Shown here piece after piece: positions 61,801-62,485 of a stretch of DNA of 64,000 nucleotides (position 1 is its first letter; every line of letters begins with the position of its first letter). A model generated the notes under the pieces. That model searched no databases. It saw only the letters and a program-made list of their open reading frames with translations, and had not been told where the DNA came from. The position numbers were made by a program, and so were the translations under genes. The stretch comes from Chlorocebus sabaeus (lineage: Eukaryota > Chordata > Mammalia > Primates > Cercopithecidae). Location of the stretch: positions 72,369,316 through 72,433,315 of the forward strand of contig NC_132919.1 in assembly GCF_047675955.1 (NCBI RefSeq), in the 5' to 3' direction.

Positions 61801-62485
61801 GTTTGTATTTGAAGTTTTCATGATCTGTTAAAATTTAAAATGAGAACTTGACCGCCAGAGAAAAGTTTTTAATAAATAAACTTACTTTTTTCAGCCCAAT
61901 ATCAGTCCATCATCCATCTTTTGTATACCTTGCAAAAATCCATTTCCTACATTACTGTTATGCAAAAGGTTATCTTGAGTAGGGATTTAAGTGAAAAAAC
62001 ATGCAGAGCTTTTCTTCTTCATGTTTGACTATGTGCTAGTAGATAGCCATTAGCTTCTGGTGTTTCTAGATTTGCAAAATGCATATAGATCTCTTAGAAA
62101 TCACATAAGTATCATGTTGTCAATTGCTGTTAACATTTTAAAATATGAATCAAACACCATCTTCCCCTCATGCAAATTCTCATATACAGCACAGCCTTTT
62201 TTCTTTGTGAGTGGAATCTGTCTCTTCCTCAATGTGAAGGGTCTTAGGATATGTAACTGCTTTTTTAGGGGTATGAAAATTTTACAGTTCTTATATATAC
62301 ACATATGTTTAATGAGAACAGTGTCTGATATACCAAGGATGTGTACTTGTCTTGTTTATTCATTATTTTCTCCTTTTTCCATTTTTCAGTACATGTACTA
62401 GCCTTAGCAAGTTCTGTTCCAAACTCAGGCACCTTGACTTGGCTTCCTGTACATCAATAACAAACATGTCTCTAAAAGCTCTGAG
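5320..62485 (+). CDS. FBXL20: FBXL20 partial coding region, six spliced exons (F-box / leucine-rich-repeat protein 20)
   Basis: Joined segments are 5320-5381, 42992-43046, 45888-45962, 48404-48498, 50637-50705 and 62390-62485. Together they give 452 nt, or 150 codons plus 2 nt, with no stop, and every junction keeps frame and has AG/GT borders. The translation carries an F-box (LPKELLLRIFSFLDVVTLC, then AWNVLALDGSNWQRIDLF) followed by three cysteine-type leucine-rich repeats (FLRKLSLRGCLGVGDNALR, IEVLNLNGCTKTTDA, LRHLDLASCTSITNMSLKAL). Known for the family: the F-box binds SKP1 of the SCF E3 ligase and the repeats bind substrate. FBXL20 (SCRAPPER in mouse) is reported to target the presynaptic protein RIM1 and the lipid kinase VPS34. 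FBXL2 is the close paralogue, but DEAVINKKLPK, RCAQVSRAWN, LFDFQRDIE and GVGDNALR fit FBXL20. The first roughly 14 residues of the main isoform and the C-terminal two thirds lie outside the window. Confidence 0.97.
5652..6290 (-). mobile_element. AluJ, antisense, split by an AluY/S
   Basis: Host pieces 5652-5828 and 6129-6290 are J-type. The antisense Alu 5829-6128 lies between them. This lies about 270 bp after exon A. Confidence 0.85.
5829..6128 (-). mobile_element. AluY/Sc-like, antisense
   Basis: Poly-T, gagatggagtctcgctctg, a gtgttagccaggatggtctt segment and an end at cgcctggct. Confidence 0.92.
6405..6480 (+). mobile_element. L2 LINE fragment
   Basis: The segment atcatggcctacaaaacccc followed by tcatgat resembles the L2 phrase around catggcctacaaggccctg. 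It is a short, old fragment. Confidence 0.4.
6949..6978. repeat. 30-nt perfect palindrome in AT-rich tract
   Basis: From 6949 to 6978 the sequence equals its own reverse complement, centred at 6963/6964, with gtaatattat on the left arm and ataatattac on the right. It lies in an almost pure A/T stretch, 6897-6985. Confidence 0.85.
8123..8576 (+). pseudogene. COX7C: COX7C processed pseudogene (retrocopy)
   Basis: An intronless cDNA-like copy of COX7C, the nuclear-encoded cytochrome c oxidase subunit of the inner mitochondrial membrane. The ATG at 8251 opens a 54-codon frame (MLGQSIRRFTTSVV, then SHYEEGPGKNLPFSVE and KMWLYFGSAFATPF) ending at TAG 8413-8415. The parent protein has 63 residues. 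A one-base deletion near 8410 shifts the frame, so the final VVRHQLLKT part is lost although its bases remain (old stop about 8439-8441). Compared with the parent as I recall it, Arg15, Asn33, Ser36 and Cys42 have become Cys, Thr, Ala and Trp. About 128 nt of apparent 5' UTR precede it; aataaa and a decayed A-rich tail follow. A 15-nt target-site duplication with two differences flanks it (8108-8122 and 8577-8591). It sits inside an old L1 relic, in sense with FBXL20. Confidence 0.93.
8604..8898 (+). mobile_element. AluS (Sc-like), sense
   Basis: Starts ggatgggcacagtggctc shortly after the COX7C retrocopy. Tail aaaaaaaacaaacaaaaac. Confidence 0.92.
8899..9067 (+). mobile_element. 5'-truncated sense Alu
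   Basis: Starts in the linker region (aaattagctgggcatggtgg) and ends in 14 As. It fills the space between two full Alus. Confidence 0.88.
9068..9367 (+). mobile_element. AluS/Y, sense
   Basis: Full-length, ggccggtcgcagtgactc to an A-rich tail. Third of a row of sense Alus. Confidence 0.92.
9564..9838 (-). mobile_element. AluJ, antisense
   Basis: J-type text (agccttgacctctcagcctg, tgttgcccaggctggtc), cut by the following Alu. Confidence 0.85.
9839..10140 (-). mobile_element. AluS, antisense
   Basis: Poly-T, gagacagggtctcactgtc, ending gtacccagcc. Confidence 0.92.
10562..10856 (-). mobile_element. AluS, antisense
   Basis: From ttgaggcattgtctcacac to cacccccagcc. Splits old L1 copy 1. Confidence 0.92.
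11251..11335. repeat. Stepwise pentanucleotide array (CTAGT)4(ATTCT)3(GTTCT)3(GTTCC)7
   Basis: Seventeen 5-bp units run without interruption for 85 bp in four homogeneous blocks, the last three differing by one base at a time. The array abuts the tail side of an old antisense Alu, so it probably grew from that tail. The GTTCC block is the only one with CpG steps. Confidence 0.95.
11336..11608 (-). mobile_element. AluJ, antisense
   Basis: Diverged Alu whose tail side merges into the pentanucleotide array. Ends tgcgcccagcc. Confidence 0.85.
11863..12048 (-). mobile_element. AluS, antisense, missing its 5' third
   Basis: Poly-T then gacagaatcttgctctg. It stops at agtagagatgg, where the possible LTR begins; the lost Alu part does not reappear beyond it. 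Confidence 0.88.
12049..12475 (-). mobile_element. Possible ERV-type LTR, antisense, family unknown
   Basis: A roughly 430-bp block abuts the broken end of an Alu. On the minus strand it contains a gttcgaggctcagtcctttg segment, ggatgttaatccaactgggt, and an attaaataattcctcctcag segment that resembles a U5 end, closing at ...ctgctgca. I could not recognise the family, and the distal end is unclear. Another kind of insertion or a transduced segment cannot be excluded. Confidence 0.4.
12609..12750 (+). mobile_element. Alu left monomer (FLAM-like), sense
   Basis: One monomer only (agccaggtgtggtgactcat to cttaaaaaagaaaaaag). Confidence 0.8.
12877..13179 (+). mobile_element. AluY-like, sense
   Basis: Full-length. 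Contains aggtcaggagatcgagacct and a ggtgggcgcctgtagtccc segment. Confidence 0.92.
13575..13700 (+). mobile_element. MIR SINE relic with internal deletion
   Basis: The start matches the MIR core (agttaagaacatggactctg, ctgactacctgggttctg) and the end matches the MIR 3' part (cagtgcttggcacatagtaa). The middle section normally between them is missing. Confidence 0.7.
13995..14110 (+). mobile_element. Old L2/MIR-class relic
   Basis: The text ttgttgagtgcctacaatgt, tccaggcattatgctgg and ctcaaggagctcacagggca is a widespread mammalian repeat phrase. A weaker version occurs at 2605-2715. I cannot fix the family by eye. Confidence 0.5.
14250..14593 (+). mobile_element. AluS, sense, inserted in an Alu scrap
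   Basis: A full sense Alu (14277-14553) sits between two pieces of an older sense Alu (ending caaaaatta; resuming aaaaattagccaggtgtggt). The shared aaaaatta is probably the target duplication. Confidence 0.85.
14997..15047. repeat. (AAAT)n microsatellite
   Basis: About a dozen uninterrupted aaat units lie directly before an antisense Alu. Confidence 0.9.
15053..15343 (-). mobile_element. AluS, antisense
   Basis: Follows the (AAAT)n run. gagacggagtcttgctctg to gcacctagcc. Confidence 0.93.
15354..15653 (-). mobile_element. AluS, antisense
   Basis: From tttttgagacaagagtctcg to ccgcgcccatcc. Confidence 0.93.
15660..15975 (-). mobile_element. AluJ, antisense
   Basis: Third antisense Alu in a row. 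The usually short T-run between its arms has grown to about 30 T. Confidence 0.88.
16087..16116. repeat. (GATA)n microsatellite
   Basis: About seven gata units within old L1 copy 2. Confidence 0.9.
16657..16940 (-). mobile_element. AluJ, antisense
   Basis: Starts tttttgacagagtcttgct after a T/A-rich tail, ends gtgcctagcc. Splits old L1 copy 2. Confidence 0.9.
17421..17720 (-). mobile_element. AluS, antisense
   Basis: Poly-T, gagacagagtttctctgtg, ending gtacccagcc. The flanks aaactacagtctt / aaactatacagtctt mark the target site. Confidence 0.93.
17821..17986 (+). mobile_element. 5'-truncated AluY-like, sense
   Basis: Right arm only. Flanked by an 18-nt duplication (agaaatatgtgtttggtt / agaaatacatgtttggtt), so it inserted in truncated form. 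Confidence 0.92.
18504..18802 (+). mobile_element. AluS, sense
   Basis: Full-length, from ggctgggtgcagtggctcac to a 12-A tail, inside the AluJ. Confidence 0.92.
19031..19064. repeat. 17-bp tandem duplication at an AluJ 3' end
   Basis: agagcaagaccccatcc is followed directly by agagcaagaccccatct. Confidence 0.9.
19074..19320 (-). mobile_element. AluJ, antisense
   Basis: Begins a few bases after the sense AluJ, tail to tail. Right part shortened. Confidence 0.88.
19419..19820 (-). mobile_element. ERVL-MaLR solo LTR (MST/THE1-like), antisense
   Basis: On the + strand it opens tgtgtcagtccatttgcat, passes acctgagactgggtaattta, taatcatggcggaaggcaaa and cttatcacatggcaagaga, and closes acatgcaaactatatca. 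This is the reverse complement of a MaLR-type LTR with TG...CA ends. No internal region is attached, so it is a solo LTR. Confidence 0.8.
20472..20769 (-). mobile_element. AluS/J, antisense
   Basis: Flanked by an exact 13-nt duplication (ctaaagaatgatt) at 20459-20471 and 20768-20780. Confidence 0.93.
21109..21397 (+). mobile_element. AluS, sense
   Basis: From gggccaggcgccgtggct to 12 As. Carries a small deletion in the left arm (gggaggtgggcggatc). Confidence 0.92.
21613..21901 (+). mobile_element. AluS, sense
   Basis: Flanked by gaaaacagaagtgta and gaaaacagaagtata (15 nt, one difference). Confidence 0.93.
21963..22277 (-). mobile_element. Young AluY (AluYR-like), antisense
   Basis: A 31-T tail, then low divergence. 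Shows gtggccggatct, gggtttacgcc, cacccgtctcggcc and ggcttgagccaccgcg, the reverse complements of the young-lineage markers. Confidence 0.93.
22440..22660 (+). mobile_element. Diverged L2 relic
   Basis: The layout resembles the L2 3' end (a tctcattgtttcattactt segment, then atatgcttctgaaaggcaga and an acacagtactggatataat segment), but divergence is high. Confidence 0.4.
22703..23013 (+). mobile_element. AluY, sense (first of a pair)
   Basis: Full-length with an (AAAT)-rich tail. Shares one outer target duplication with the next Alu. Confidence 0.93.
23021..23322 (+). mobile_element. AluY, sense (second of a pair)
   Basis: Full-length, ggctgggcgcagtggctc to a 19-A tail, lying in or next to the tail of the first. 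Confidence 0.93.
23625..23952 (+). mobile_element. Young AluY (AluYR-like), sense
   Basis: Shows ctcaagcctgtaatccc, ccgggtgaggtggcgggcg and gagatccggccactgc. Flanks aaaatatctttata / aaaatgtctttata. Confidence 0.93.
24084..24161. repeat. Exact 39-bp tandem duplication
   Basis: The unit acctaaagaatttatttaat...cttcc occurs twice without a gap or mismatch (24084-24122 and 24123-24161), in sequence that is not Alu or simple repeat. Confidence 0.95.
24279..24413 (-). mobile_element. Alu monomer, antisense
   Basis: Poly-T and one diverged arm (gtagagataagtgtttcact to catgctcagcc). Confidence 0.8.
24672..24982 (-). mobile_element. AluS, antisense (first of a pair)
   Basis: T-rich tail, gagacaaaatttcactctcg, ending gtgcctggcc. 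Confidence 0.92.
25003..25311 (-). mobile_element. AluS, antisense (second of a pair)
   Basis: T-run broken by Gs, gagacagattctagctctg, ending catgcctggcc. ctgattagttttt occurs before the first and after this one. Confidence 0.92.
25596..25895 (+). mobile_element. Alu, sense, 31-A tail
   Basis: The 5' part is shortened (gagcacggcttgtagtcac). Flanks attcatactggg / attcatacaggg. Confidence 0.9.
26566..26712 (+). mobile_element. Alu left monomer (FLAM-like), sense
   Basis: One monomer, ggctgggcacagtggctcat to tctatttaaaagaataataa. Confidence 0.85.
26817..27105 (-). mobile_element. AluS, antisense
   Basis: A 20-T run, gatatggagtcttgctgtg, ending ctgcccagcc. A G-interrupted T-rich run lies upstream at 26730-26768. 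Confidence 0.92.
27253..27556 (-). mobile_element. AluS, antisense
   Basis: Tail of T then seven C before gagatggagtcttgctctg. cagaattct flanks both sides. Confidence 0.92.
27763..28065 (-). mobile_element. AluS, antisense
   Basis: From tttttttgacatggagttt to ctgtgcccagcc. Confidence 0.92.
28664..28958 (+). mobile_element. AluS, sense, without A-tail
   Basis: Full body flanked by aagcacctc on both sides, but the A-tail is replaced by a G-rich stretch (aggggctgggggg). Confidence 0.9.
29198..29492 (-). mobile_element. AluS, antisense
   Basis: From tgagatggagtctcgctctg to catgcccagcc. Confidence 0.92.
29551..29891 (-). mobile_element. Young AluY (AluYR-like), antisense
   Basis: Long T-run with regular G interruptions, then gtggccggatctcagctc and ggcttgagccactgcgcc. 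Confidence 0.93.
30225..30262. repeat. TG / (GTAT)n microsatellite
   Basis: A tgtgtg run followed by tatg units inside old L1 copy 3. Confidence 0.75.
30453..30608 (-). mobile_element. Alu monomer-size element, antisense
   Basis: Flanked by tctgttatggttaatg / tttgttatggttaatg (16 nt, one difference). Confidence 0.88.
31311..31579 (+). mobile_element. 5'-truncated AluS, sense
   Basis: Starts ggccgaggcaggtggatc. aaggatgtgg / aaggatatgg flank it in the old L1. Confidence 0.9.
31709..32018 (+). mobile_element. AluS, sense
   Basis: Full-length. taccacataa flanks both sides. Confidence 0.92.
32516..32813 (+). mobile_element. AluS, sense
   Basis: gggctgggcaccatggctca to an aaaaaataaataaat tail, at the end of the old L1. 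Confidence 0.92.
32909..33217 (+). mobile_element. AluS, sense
   Basis: cggctgggcgaggtggctca to an A-rich tail. Confidence 0.92.
33218..33507 (+). mobile_element. Alu, sense
   Basis: ggccgggcgtcgtggcttac directly after the previous tail, ending in 17 As. Small deletions in the left arm. Confidence 0.92.
33551..33854 (+). mobile_element. AluY, sense
   Basis: Contains ggagattgagaccatcctgg and a gtgacgggcgcctgtagtc segment, with a poly-A tail. Confidence 0.93.
33993..34283 (-). mobile_element. AluS, antisense, with inverted flanks
   Basis: Full-length. The flanks are inverted relative to each other: aaagtagtaagaact before, agttcttactacttt after. Confidence 0.93.
34704..35002 (+). mobile_element. 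Young AluY (AluYR-like), sense
   Basis: Perfect 16-nt target duplication aaaagtatagtttagt (34688-34703, 35003-35018), marker set present and a pure A-tail, indicating a recent insertion. Confidence 0.96.
35530..36158 (-). mobile_element. AluJ, antisense, split by an AluS
   Basis: Host pieces are 35530-35728 and 36020-36158; the inserted antisense Alu is 35729-36019. Confidence 0.85.
35729..36019 (-). mobile_element. AluS, antisense
   Basis: ttgagagggagtcttgctctg to cactcccggcc, inside the AluJ. Confidence 0.92.
36544..36576. repeat. (TTTTC)n microsatellite
   Basis: About six ttttc units form the tail side of the antisense Alu that follows. Confidence 0.85.
36576..36861 (-). mobile_element. 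Old Alu, antisense
   Basis: Diverged and shortened, tail side formed by the (TTTTC)n run, ending catgcctggc. Confidence 0.88.
36876..36958 (-). mobile_element. Alu 3' fragment, antisense
   Basis: T-rich tail and gagatggagtctcgctctg, broken off at ctgactgcaaac, where sense Alu fragments begin. Confidence 0.85.
36985..37222 (+). repeat. Tandem duplication of a deleted Alu unit (about 115-118 bp)
   Basis: Two consecutive Alu pieces share the same abnormal junction gaggcaagagtgccactgca, a loss of roughly 65 bp of the right arm, and the same cttaaaaaaa tail (tails about 37092-37103 and 37208-37219). A full sense Alu beginning ccgggctcagtggctcacac follows at 37223. Confidence 0.85.
37223..37487 (+). 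mobile_element. AluS, sense
   Basis: Nearly full Alu after the duplicated units, ending gcctgggcaatagatag. Confidence 0.9.
37488..37511. repeat. (TTAA)n run
   Basis: Self-complementary ttaa units close to the tail of a sense Alu. Confidence 0.8.
38107..38585 (-). mobile_element. AluJ, antisense, split by a sense monomer
   Basis: Host pieces are about 38107-38393 and 38500-38585. A sense Alu monomer (38394-38499) ends in A15. Host tcaaactcctggcc recurs as tcaaacttttgacc. Confidence 0.85.
38131..38206. repeat. Exact 38-bp tandem duplication in AluJ
   Basis: Two identical units, each a T-run with one C followed by aagagacagagtctgttgcc and caggc, lie at 38131-38168 and 38169-38206, at the tail side of an antisense AluJ. 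Confidence 0.93.
38650..38946 (-). mobile_element. AluS, antisense
   Basis: Poly-T, a diverged tail end (aatggtgtcttactctg), ending cgcccagtc, followed by another T-run to 38964. Confidence 0.92.
38970..39140 (+). mobile_element. MIR SINE relic
   Basis: The text atcctcatctataagatgag, then cttatagaattg and a gacgcctggtacataattaa segment follows the MIR 3' half in sense orientation. Confidence 0.6.
39150..39486 (+). mobile_element. L2 LINE 3' end
   Basis: It follows the L2 3' end in order: ggaatgctcttctccccaga, a ggctttccttgaccactct segment, a tagtactcatcgctaattga segment and finally tttttgaatga. Confidence 0.7.
39990..40316 (+). mobile_element. L1 ORF2 fragment
   Basis: The segments gatactggcataaagcggac, gaccaatggaataaaataga and atatatggtcaaatgatttt match L1 ORF2, with small deletions and no intact frame. 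It ends at the following Alu fragment. Confidence 0.7.
40317..40481 (+). mobile_element. 5'-truncated Alu, sense
   Basis: Linker and right arm only, tail aaaaaaaagaaaaaa. Confidence 0.88.
40484..41051 (-). mobile_element. AluJ, antisense, split by an AluS
   Basis: Host pieces are 40484-40625 and 40916-41051; the inserted antisense Alu is 40626-40915. Confidence 0.85.
40626..40915 (-). mobile_element. AluS, antisense
   Basis: ttttttgagacagagtctca to ctgttcccagc. Confidence 0.92.
41060..41182 (-). mobile_element. Old Alu fragment, antisense
   Basis: One arm only (cctcactgtgttgcccaggc to accttgcctga). Confidence 0.8.
41549..41858 (+). mobile_element. AluS, sense
   Basis: ggggctgggtatggtggctc, right-arm deletion after cacttgaacc, then a C-interrupted A-tail. 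Confidence 0.9.
41859..42018 (+). mobile_element. 5'-truncated AluJ, sense
   Basis: aaattagctgagcatggtgg to tttcaaacaaaaat. Confidence 0.85.
42030..42338 (+). mobile_element. AluJ, sense
   Basis: J-type (caacatagggagaccctcat, gtcaaggctgcagtgagct) with a C-interrupted A-tail. Confidence 0.9.
42656..42939 (+). mobile_element. AluJ-like, sense, next to exon B acceptor
   Basis: Flanked by caactactttatgatac (42638-42654) and caactactttatcatac (42942-42958). The second flank lies only about 33 nt from exon B. Confidence 0.93.
42992..43046 (+). CDS. FBXL20: FBXL20 coding exon B (F-box core)
   Basis: This 55-nt exon completes the split Arg and adds IFSFLDVVTLCRCAQVSR, about residues 35-53. The acceptor is preceded by a strong pyrimidine tract (ctttctctcttttcttttta-g) and the donor is agg/gtaagt, close to consensus. 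FSFLD and LCRCAQVSR are typical F-box positions contacting SKP1. An Alu with clear target-site duplications ends only about 52 nt upstream. Confidence 0.96.
43366..43390. repeat. (TTTA)n run
   Basis: Six ttta units just before an AluY target site. Confidence 0.8.
43409..43708 (-). mobile_element. AluY-like, antisense
   Basis: Poly-T and Y-type text (gttagccaggatggtctcaa). acacaaggaca flanks both sides (43396, 43710). Confidence 0.94.
43952..44040 (+). mobile_element. Alu 3' end, sense
   Basis: Short 5'-truncated piece, gagcttggagtgagccgaga to an A-rich tail. Confidence 0.88.
44147..44730 (+). mobile_element. AluJ, sense, split by an AluY
   Basis: Host pieces are 44147-44287 and 44580-44730; the inserted sense Alu is 44288-44579. 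Confidence 0.87.
44288..44579 (+). mobile_element. AluY, sense
   Basis: gactgggtgcagtggctcac to 13 As, with ggtcgggagatcaagaccat. Confidence 0.92.
45052..45653 (-). mobile_element. AluJ, antisense, split by an AluS
   Basis: Host pieces are 45052-45225 and 45517-45653; the inserted antisense Alu 45226-45516 has a tail replaced by a C-run (cccccccctccaag). It ends about 235 bp before exon C. Confidence 0.85.
45888..45962 (+). CDS. FBXL20: FBXL20 coding exon C (end of F-box)
   Basis: This 75-nt exon is exactly 25 codons in phase 0, from AWNVLALDGSN to RDIE, about residues 54-78. The acceptor is tttaaaatag. The donor gag/gtataa lacks the consensus G at +5, so it is predicted to be fairly weak. 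The WN and NWQRIDLF residues close the F-box. Being a whole number of codons, skipping the exon would not shift the frame. Confidence 0.96.
46636..46731 (+). mobile_element. Alu left-arm fragment, sense
   Basis: gagggcacgtgagatggctt to gagtttgaaaccaacc, then unique sequence. Confidence 0.8.
46757..47068 (+). mobile_element. Young AluY (AluYR-like), sense
   Basis: ggccgggcacggtggctcaa, ccgggcgaggtggcaggcg, gagatccggccactgc; AAAT-rich tail. Left arm of an inverted pair. Confidence 0.93.
47117..47429 (-). mobile_element. Young AluY (AluYR-like), antisense
   Basis: Poly-T, gtggccggatctcagctc, cgcccgtctcggc, ggcttgagccaccgcaccc. Right arm of the inverted pair. Confidence 0.93.
47502..47799 (-). 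mobile_element. AluS, antisense
   Basis: tttttgagacagagtctcat to tgtgcctggcc. Confidence 0.92.
47800..48106 (-). mobile_element. AluY-like, antisense
   Basis: A (TTG)n tail, gagacgagtttcactttg, ending ctgtgcccagcc. Back to back with the previous Alu, upstream of exon D. Confidence 0.92.
48404..48498 (+). CDS. FBXL20: FBXL20 coding exon D (first leucine-rich repeat)
   Basis: This 95-nt exon reads GRVVENISKRCGGFLRKLSL then RGCLGVGDNAL, plus two bases of Arg, about residues 79-110. The acceptor follows tgtctgtctgtttttacag and the donor is ag/gtgaaa with A at +5. It holds the linker after the F-box and the first leucine-rich repeat, with the conserved Cys of RGC. Confidence 0.96.
48760..49082 (-). 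mobile_element. AluJ, antisense
   Basis: gagacaaggtctcacactgt to tgcacccagcc, lengthened by the 29-bp duplication. Confidence 0.88.
48809..48866. repeat. 29-bp tandem duplication in AluJ
   Basis: agtgccctggcataatgatg... is repeated at once as agtgccctggcataatcatg...; the copies differ at two bases. Confidence 0.92.
49118..49687 (+). mobile_element. AluJ, sense, split by a young AluY
   Basis: Host pieces are about 49118-49217 and 49503-49687. Confidence 0.83.
49218..49502 (-). mobile_element. Young AluY (AluYR-like), antisense, no poly-T
   Basis: Begins agcggagtctccctctg without the usual T-run; contains gtggccggatctcagctc and cgcccgtctcggcc. Confidence 0.9.
49762..50056 (+). mobile_element. 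AluS, sense
   Basis: aaccaggtgtgatggcccaa to 12 As. Confidence 0.92.
50060..50119 (+). mobile_element. Alu 5' fragment, sense
   Basis: Only the first 60 bp (ggccaggctcagtggctcac to ggaggctgaggtagaagg). Confidence 0.85.
50120..50535. mobile_element. Old interspersed repeat, probably LTR, split by MADE1
   Basis: The flanks of the MADE1 element (accaacccagaagctctctg, atttaggggtttttacagag before; actcaggaaattacaaagat, atatcacagtatcaca after) look like two halves of one widespread old repeat ending in ca. I recall the wording but not the family name. Confidence 0.35.
50318..50424 (+). mobile_element. MADE1 (mariner-derived MITE) with enlarged hairpin
   Basis: The terminal inverted repeats ttaggtttgtgcaaaagtaa and attacttttcaccaaacct, with the inner gtttttgccatta / taatggcaaaaac arms, identify MADE1, the small mariner relative. 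It is about 107 bp rather than the usual 80 bp. The extra centre contains a perfect 20-nt palindrome at 50369-50388 (ttactgttaattaacagtaa). MADE1 copies are known sources of miR-548 hairpins; expression here is not shown. Confidence 0.88.
50637..50705 (+). CDS. FBXL20: FBXL20 coding exon E (second leucine-rich repeat)
   Basis: This 69-nt exon follows tttctttcctataaag and ends gc/gtaagt, a strong donor. With the split codons it reads RTFAQNCRNIEVLNLNGC then TKTTDA, about residues 110-133. VLNLNGC is the leucine-rich-repeat beta-strand signature. The length is a multiple of three, so skipping would keep frame while removing one repeat. Confidence 0.96.
51243..51540 (-). mobile_element. Alu (S/Y), antisense
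   Basis: Flanked by ctctactaataagtatt at 51225-51241 and 51541-51557, a 17-nt duplication. Confidence 0.94.
51717..52020 (+). mobile_element. Young AluY (AluYR-like), sense
   Basis: Marker set present (ctcaagcctg, ccgggcgaggtggcaggcg, gagatccggccactgc). taagaatttg on both sides. Confidence 0.95.
52040..52560 (+). mobile_element. Old L1/HAL1-like relic
   Basis: The text ttgtaatagcaaaagatagg, aaactacccaatgtcttatc, ttgttaaatgaagaaaagg and gtttgtataatacacctttt resembles the 3' region of old L1 or HAL1 elements. It includes an (AT/AC) run at 52330-52360. Family assignment is tentative. Confidence 0.5.
52580..52862 (+). mobile_element. Old AluS, sense
   Basis: Strongly diverged (cggcctagtgcaagtgactt) with small deletions. 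Confidence 0.88.
53158..53413 (-). mobile_element. Alu, antisense, with internal deletion
   Basis: Perfect 17-nt duplication gtaagtgcattaacttt (53141-53157, 53414-53430). Part of the right arm is missing (gatcccagcccagcttcctg). Confidence 0.94.
53577..53858 (+). mobile_element. AluJ, sense
   Basis: ggggactgtggctcactcct to an attenuated tail. Confidence 0.88.
53872..53998 (+). mobile_element. Alu left monomer (FLAM-like), sense
   Basis: gccaggtgtggtggctcaca to gtcttaaaaaaaaa. Confidence 0.87.
54480..54768 (+). mobile_element. AluS, sense, right-arm deletion
   Basis: gactgggcacgatggctcat to 25 As; aacccaggag joins directly to ctgagatcatgcc. Confidence 0.92.
54879..55187 (-). mobile_element. 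Young AluY (AluYR-like), antisense
   Basis: ggatctcagctcactgcaag, gggtttacgcc, ggcttgagccaccgcgcc. Flanks gagtatgtgtt / gagtatttgtt. Confidence 0.93.
55283..55374 (+). mobile_element. Very short 5'-truncated Alu, sense
   Basis: About 90 bp of Alu 3' end between agaaatagacccagaa and agaaataaacccagaa (16 nt, one difference). Confidence 0.93.
55440..55620 (+). mobile_element. Rearranged Alu, sense
   Basis: Linker and right arm with an internal jump. aataacagttacaa / aataacaggtacaa flank it. Confidence 0.85.
56253..56550 (+). mobile_element. AluS, sense
   Basis: ggccgggcacagtgcctcat to gaaagaaaag, inside the old L1. Confidence 0.92.
56593..56621. repeat. CT-rich simple sequence
   Basis: A pyrimidine-only run of ctctc and ccctc units inside the old L1. 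Confidence 0.7.
56712..57006 (+). mobile_element. AluY, sense
   Basis: tggcccggcgcagtggatcg to a poly-A tail, with aggtcaggagatggagagca. Confidence 0.92.
57108..57398 (+). mobile_element. AluJ, sense
   Basis: aggctgagttctttggctca to ctcaaaaaaaag, J-type text throughout. Confidence 0.9.
57953..58263 (-). mobile_element. AluS, antisense
   Basis: A 25-T run, gagactgagtctcgctctg, ending actcctggcc. Confidence 0.92.
58296..58588 (-). mobile_element. Alu, antisense, 5' end short
   Basis: tcttgagatagggtcttgct to accggcctgagcct. Confidence 0.88.
58949..59240 (+). mobile_element. AluS/Y, sense
   Basis: tatgcttctg flanks both sides (58939-58948, 59241-59250). Confidence 0.93.
59334..59480 (+). mobile_element. 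Alu left monomer, diverged, sense
   Basis: aaggccaggcaccatgacct to actctaatttaaaagatag. Confidence 0.78.
59684..59996 (+). mobile_element. AluS, sense
   Basis: accgggtgcagtggctcacc to an A-rich tail. A few extra bases sit in the left-arm promoter region (ctcaccattcgtgcagtcc). Confidence 0.9.
60261..60552 (+). mobile_element. AluJ/S, sense
   Basis: Perfect 16-nt duplication aaaagaaatgaaaaca on both sides (60245-60260, 60553-60568). Confidence 0.93.
60754..61048 (+). mobile_element. AluS, sense
   Basis: ggccaggcgcagtggctcat to a TA-rich tail; atagatac on both sides. Confidence 0.92.
61145..61406 (-). mobile_element. 5'-truncated AluS, antisense
   Basis: Poly-T, gagacggagttttgctcttg, stopping at cctcaacctccca. 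Confidence 0.9.
61446..61739 (+). mobile_element. AluS, sense
   Basis: gggccaggcgcagtgtctca to tctcaaaaagaaaaat. Confidence 0.92.
62390..62485 (+). CDS. FBXL20: FBXL20 coding exon F (third leucine-rich repeat)
   Basis: This 96-nt exon follows ctcctttttccatttttcag and ends ag/gtaaat. It completes Ala and reads TCTSLSKFCSKLRHLDLAS then CTSITNMSLKAL, about residues 133-165, with the next Ser split into the following exon. It encodes the third visible cysteine-type leucine-rich repeat (LRHLDLASC). It is the last exon of the window. Confidence 0.96.

Larger units (their letters stand above)
54001..61840 (+). mobile_element. Long old L1 (L1M-type) relic broken by many Alus
   Basis: Pieces between Alus read in order as L1 ORF2 and 3' end: aagcaataaggagtttaaaa (55410), tcacttagagcaaaatgtat (56198), aaggaagaaaaaagtagaaa, acatcaggaacaaggcaagg (57514), ctgtatactagcaatcagca (57738), gactgtgaagtctggggact, gaaagtatttgcaggtcata (59509), gggaatgtaaaatggtatgg (60137), then a 3' end with tactgaaatatttacaggta and tttgaagttttcatgatctg (61810). 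The frame is destroyed. The segment 54001-54470 is the least certain part. Confidence 0.6.
50706..62389 (+). other. FBXL20: FBXL20 intron E-F, 11.7 kb
   Basis: The intron has a gtaagt donor and a tttttcag acceptor. From about 54000 to 61840 it is an old sense L1 broken by many Alus. The parts 50706-51224, 52866-53140 and 61840-62389 are AT-rich and show nothing I recognise. Confidence 0.9.

Noticed and set aside
4361..62000. Dozens of 60-160-codon frames with words such as SPRLECSG, SSWDYR and HHARLIFVFLVETGF
   Set aside because: These are the standard conceptual translations of antisense or sense Alu elements and are not genes.
62060..62401. A 113-codon frame overlapping the exon F acceptor
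   Set aside because: It reads across intron and the start of the exon in the wrong frame. The exon's true frame is fixed by the neighbouring exons.
5320..62485. FBXL2 as the host gene instead of FBXL20
   Set aside because: Both paralogues share the fold, but the exon wording (DEAVINKK, QVSRAWN, FDFQRDIE, GVGDNALR, CTKTTDA, SITNMSLKAL) fits FBXL20 where FBXL2 differs.
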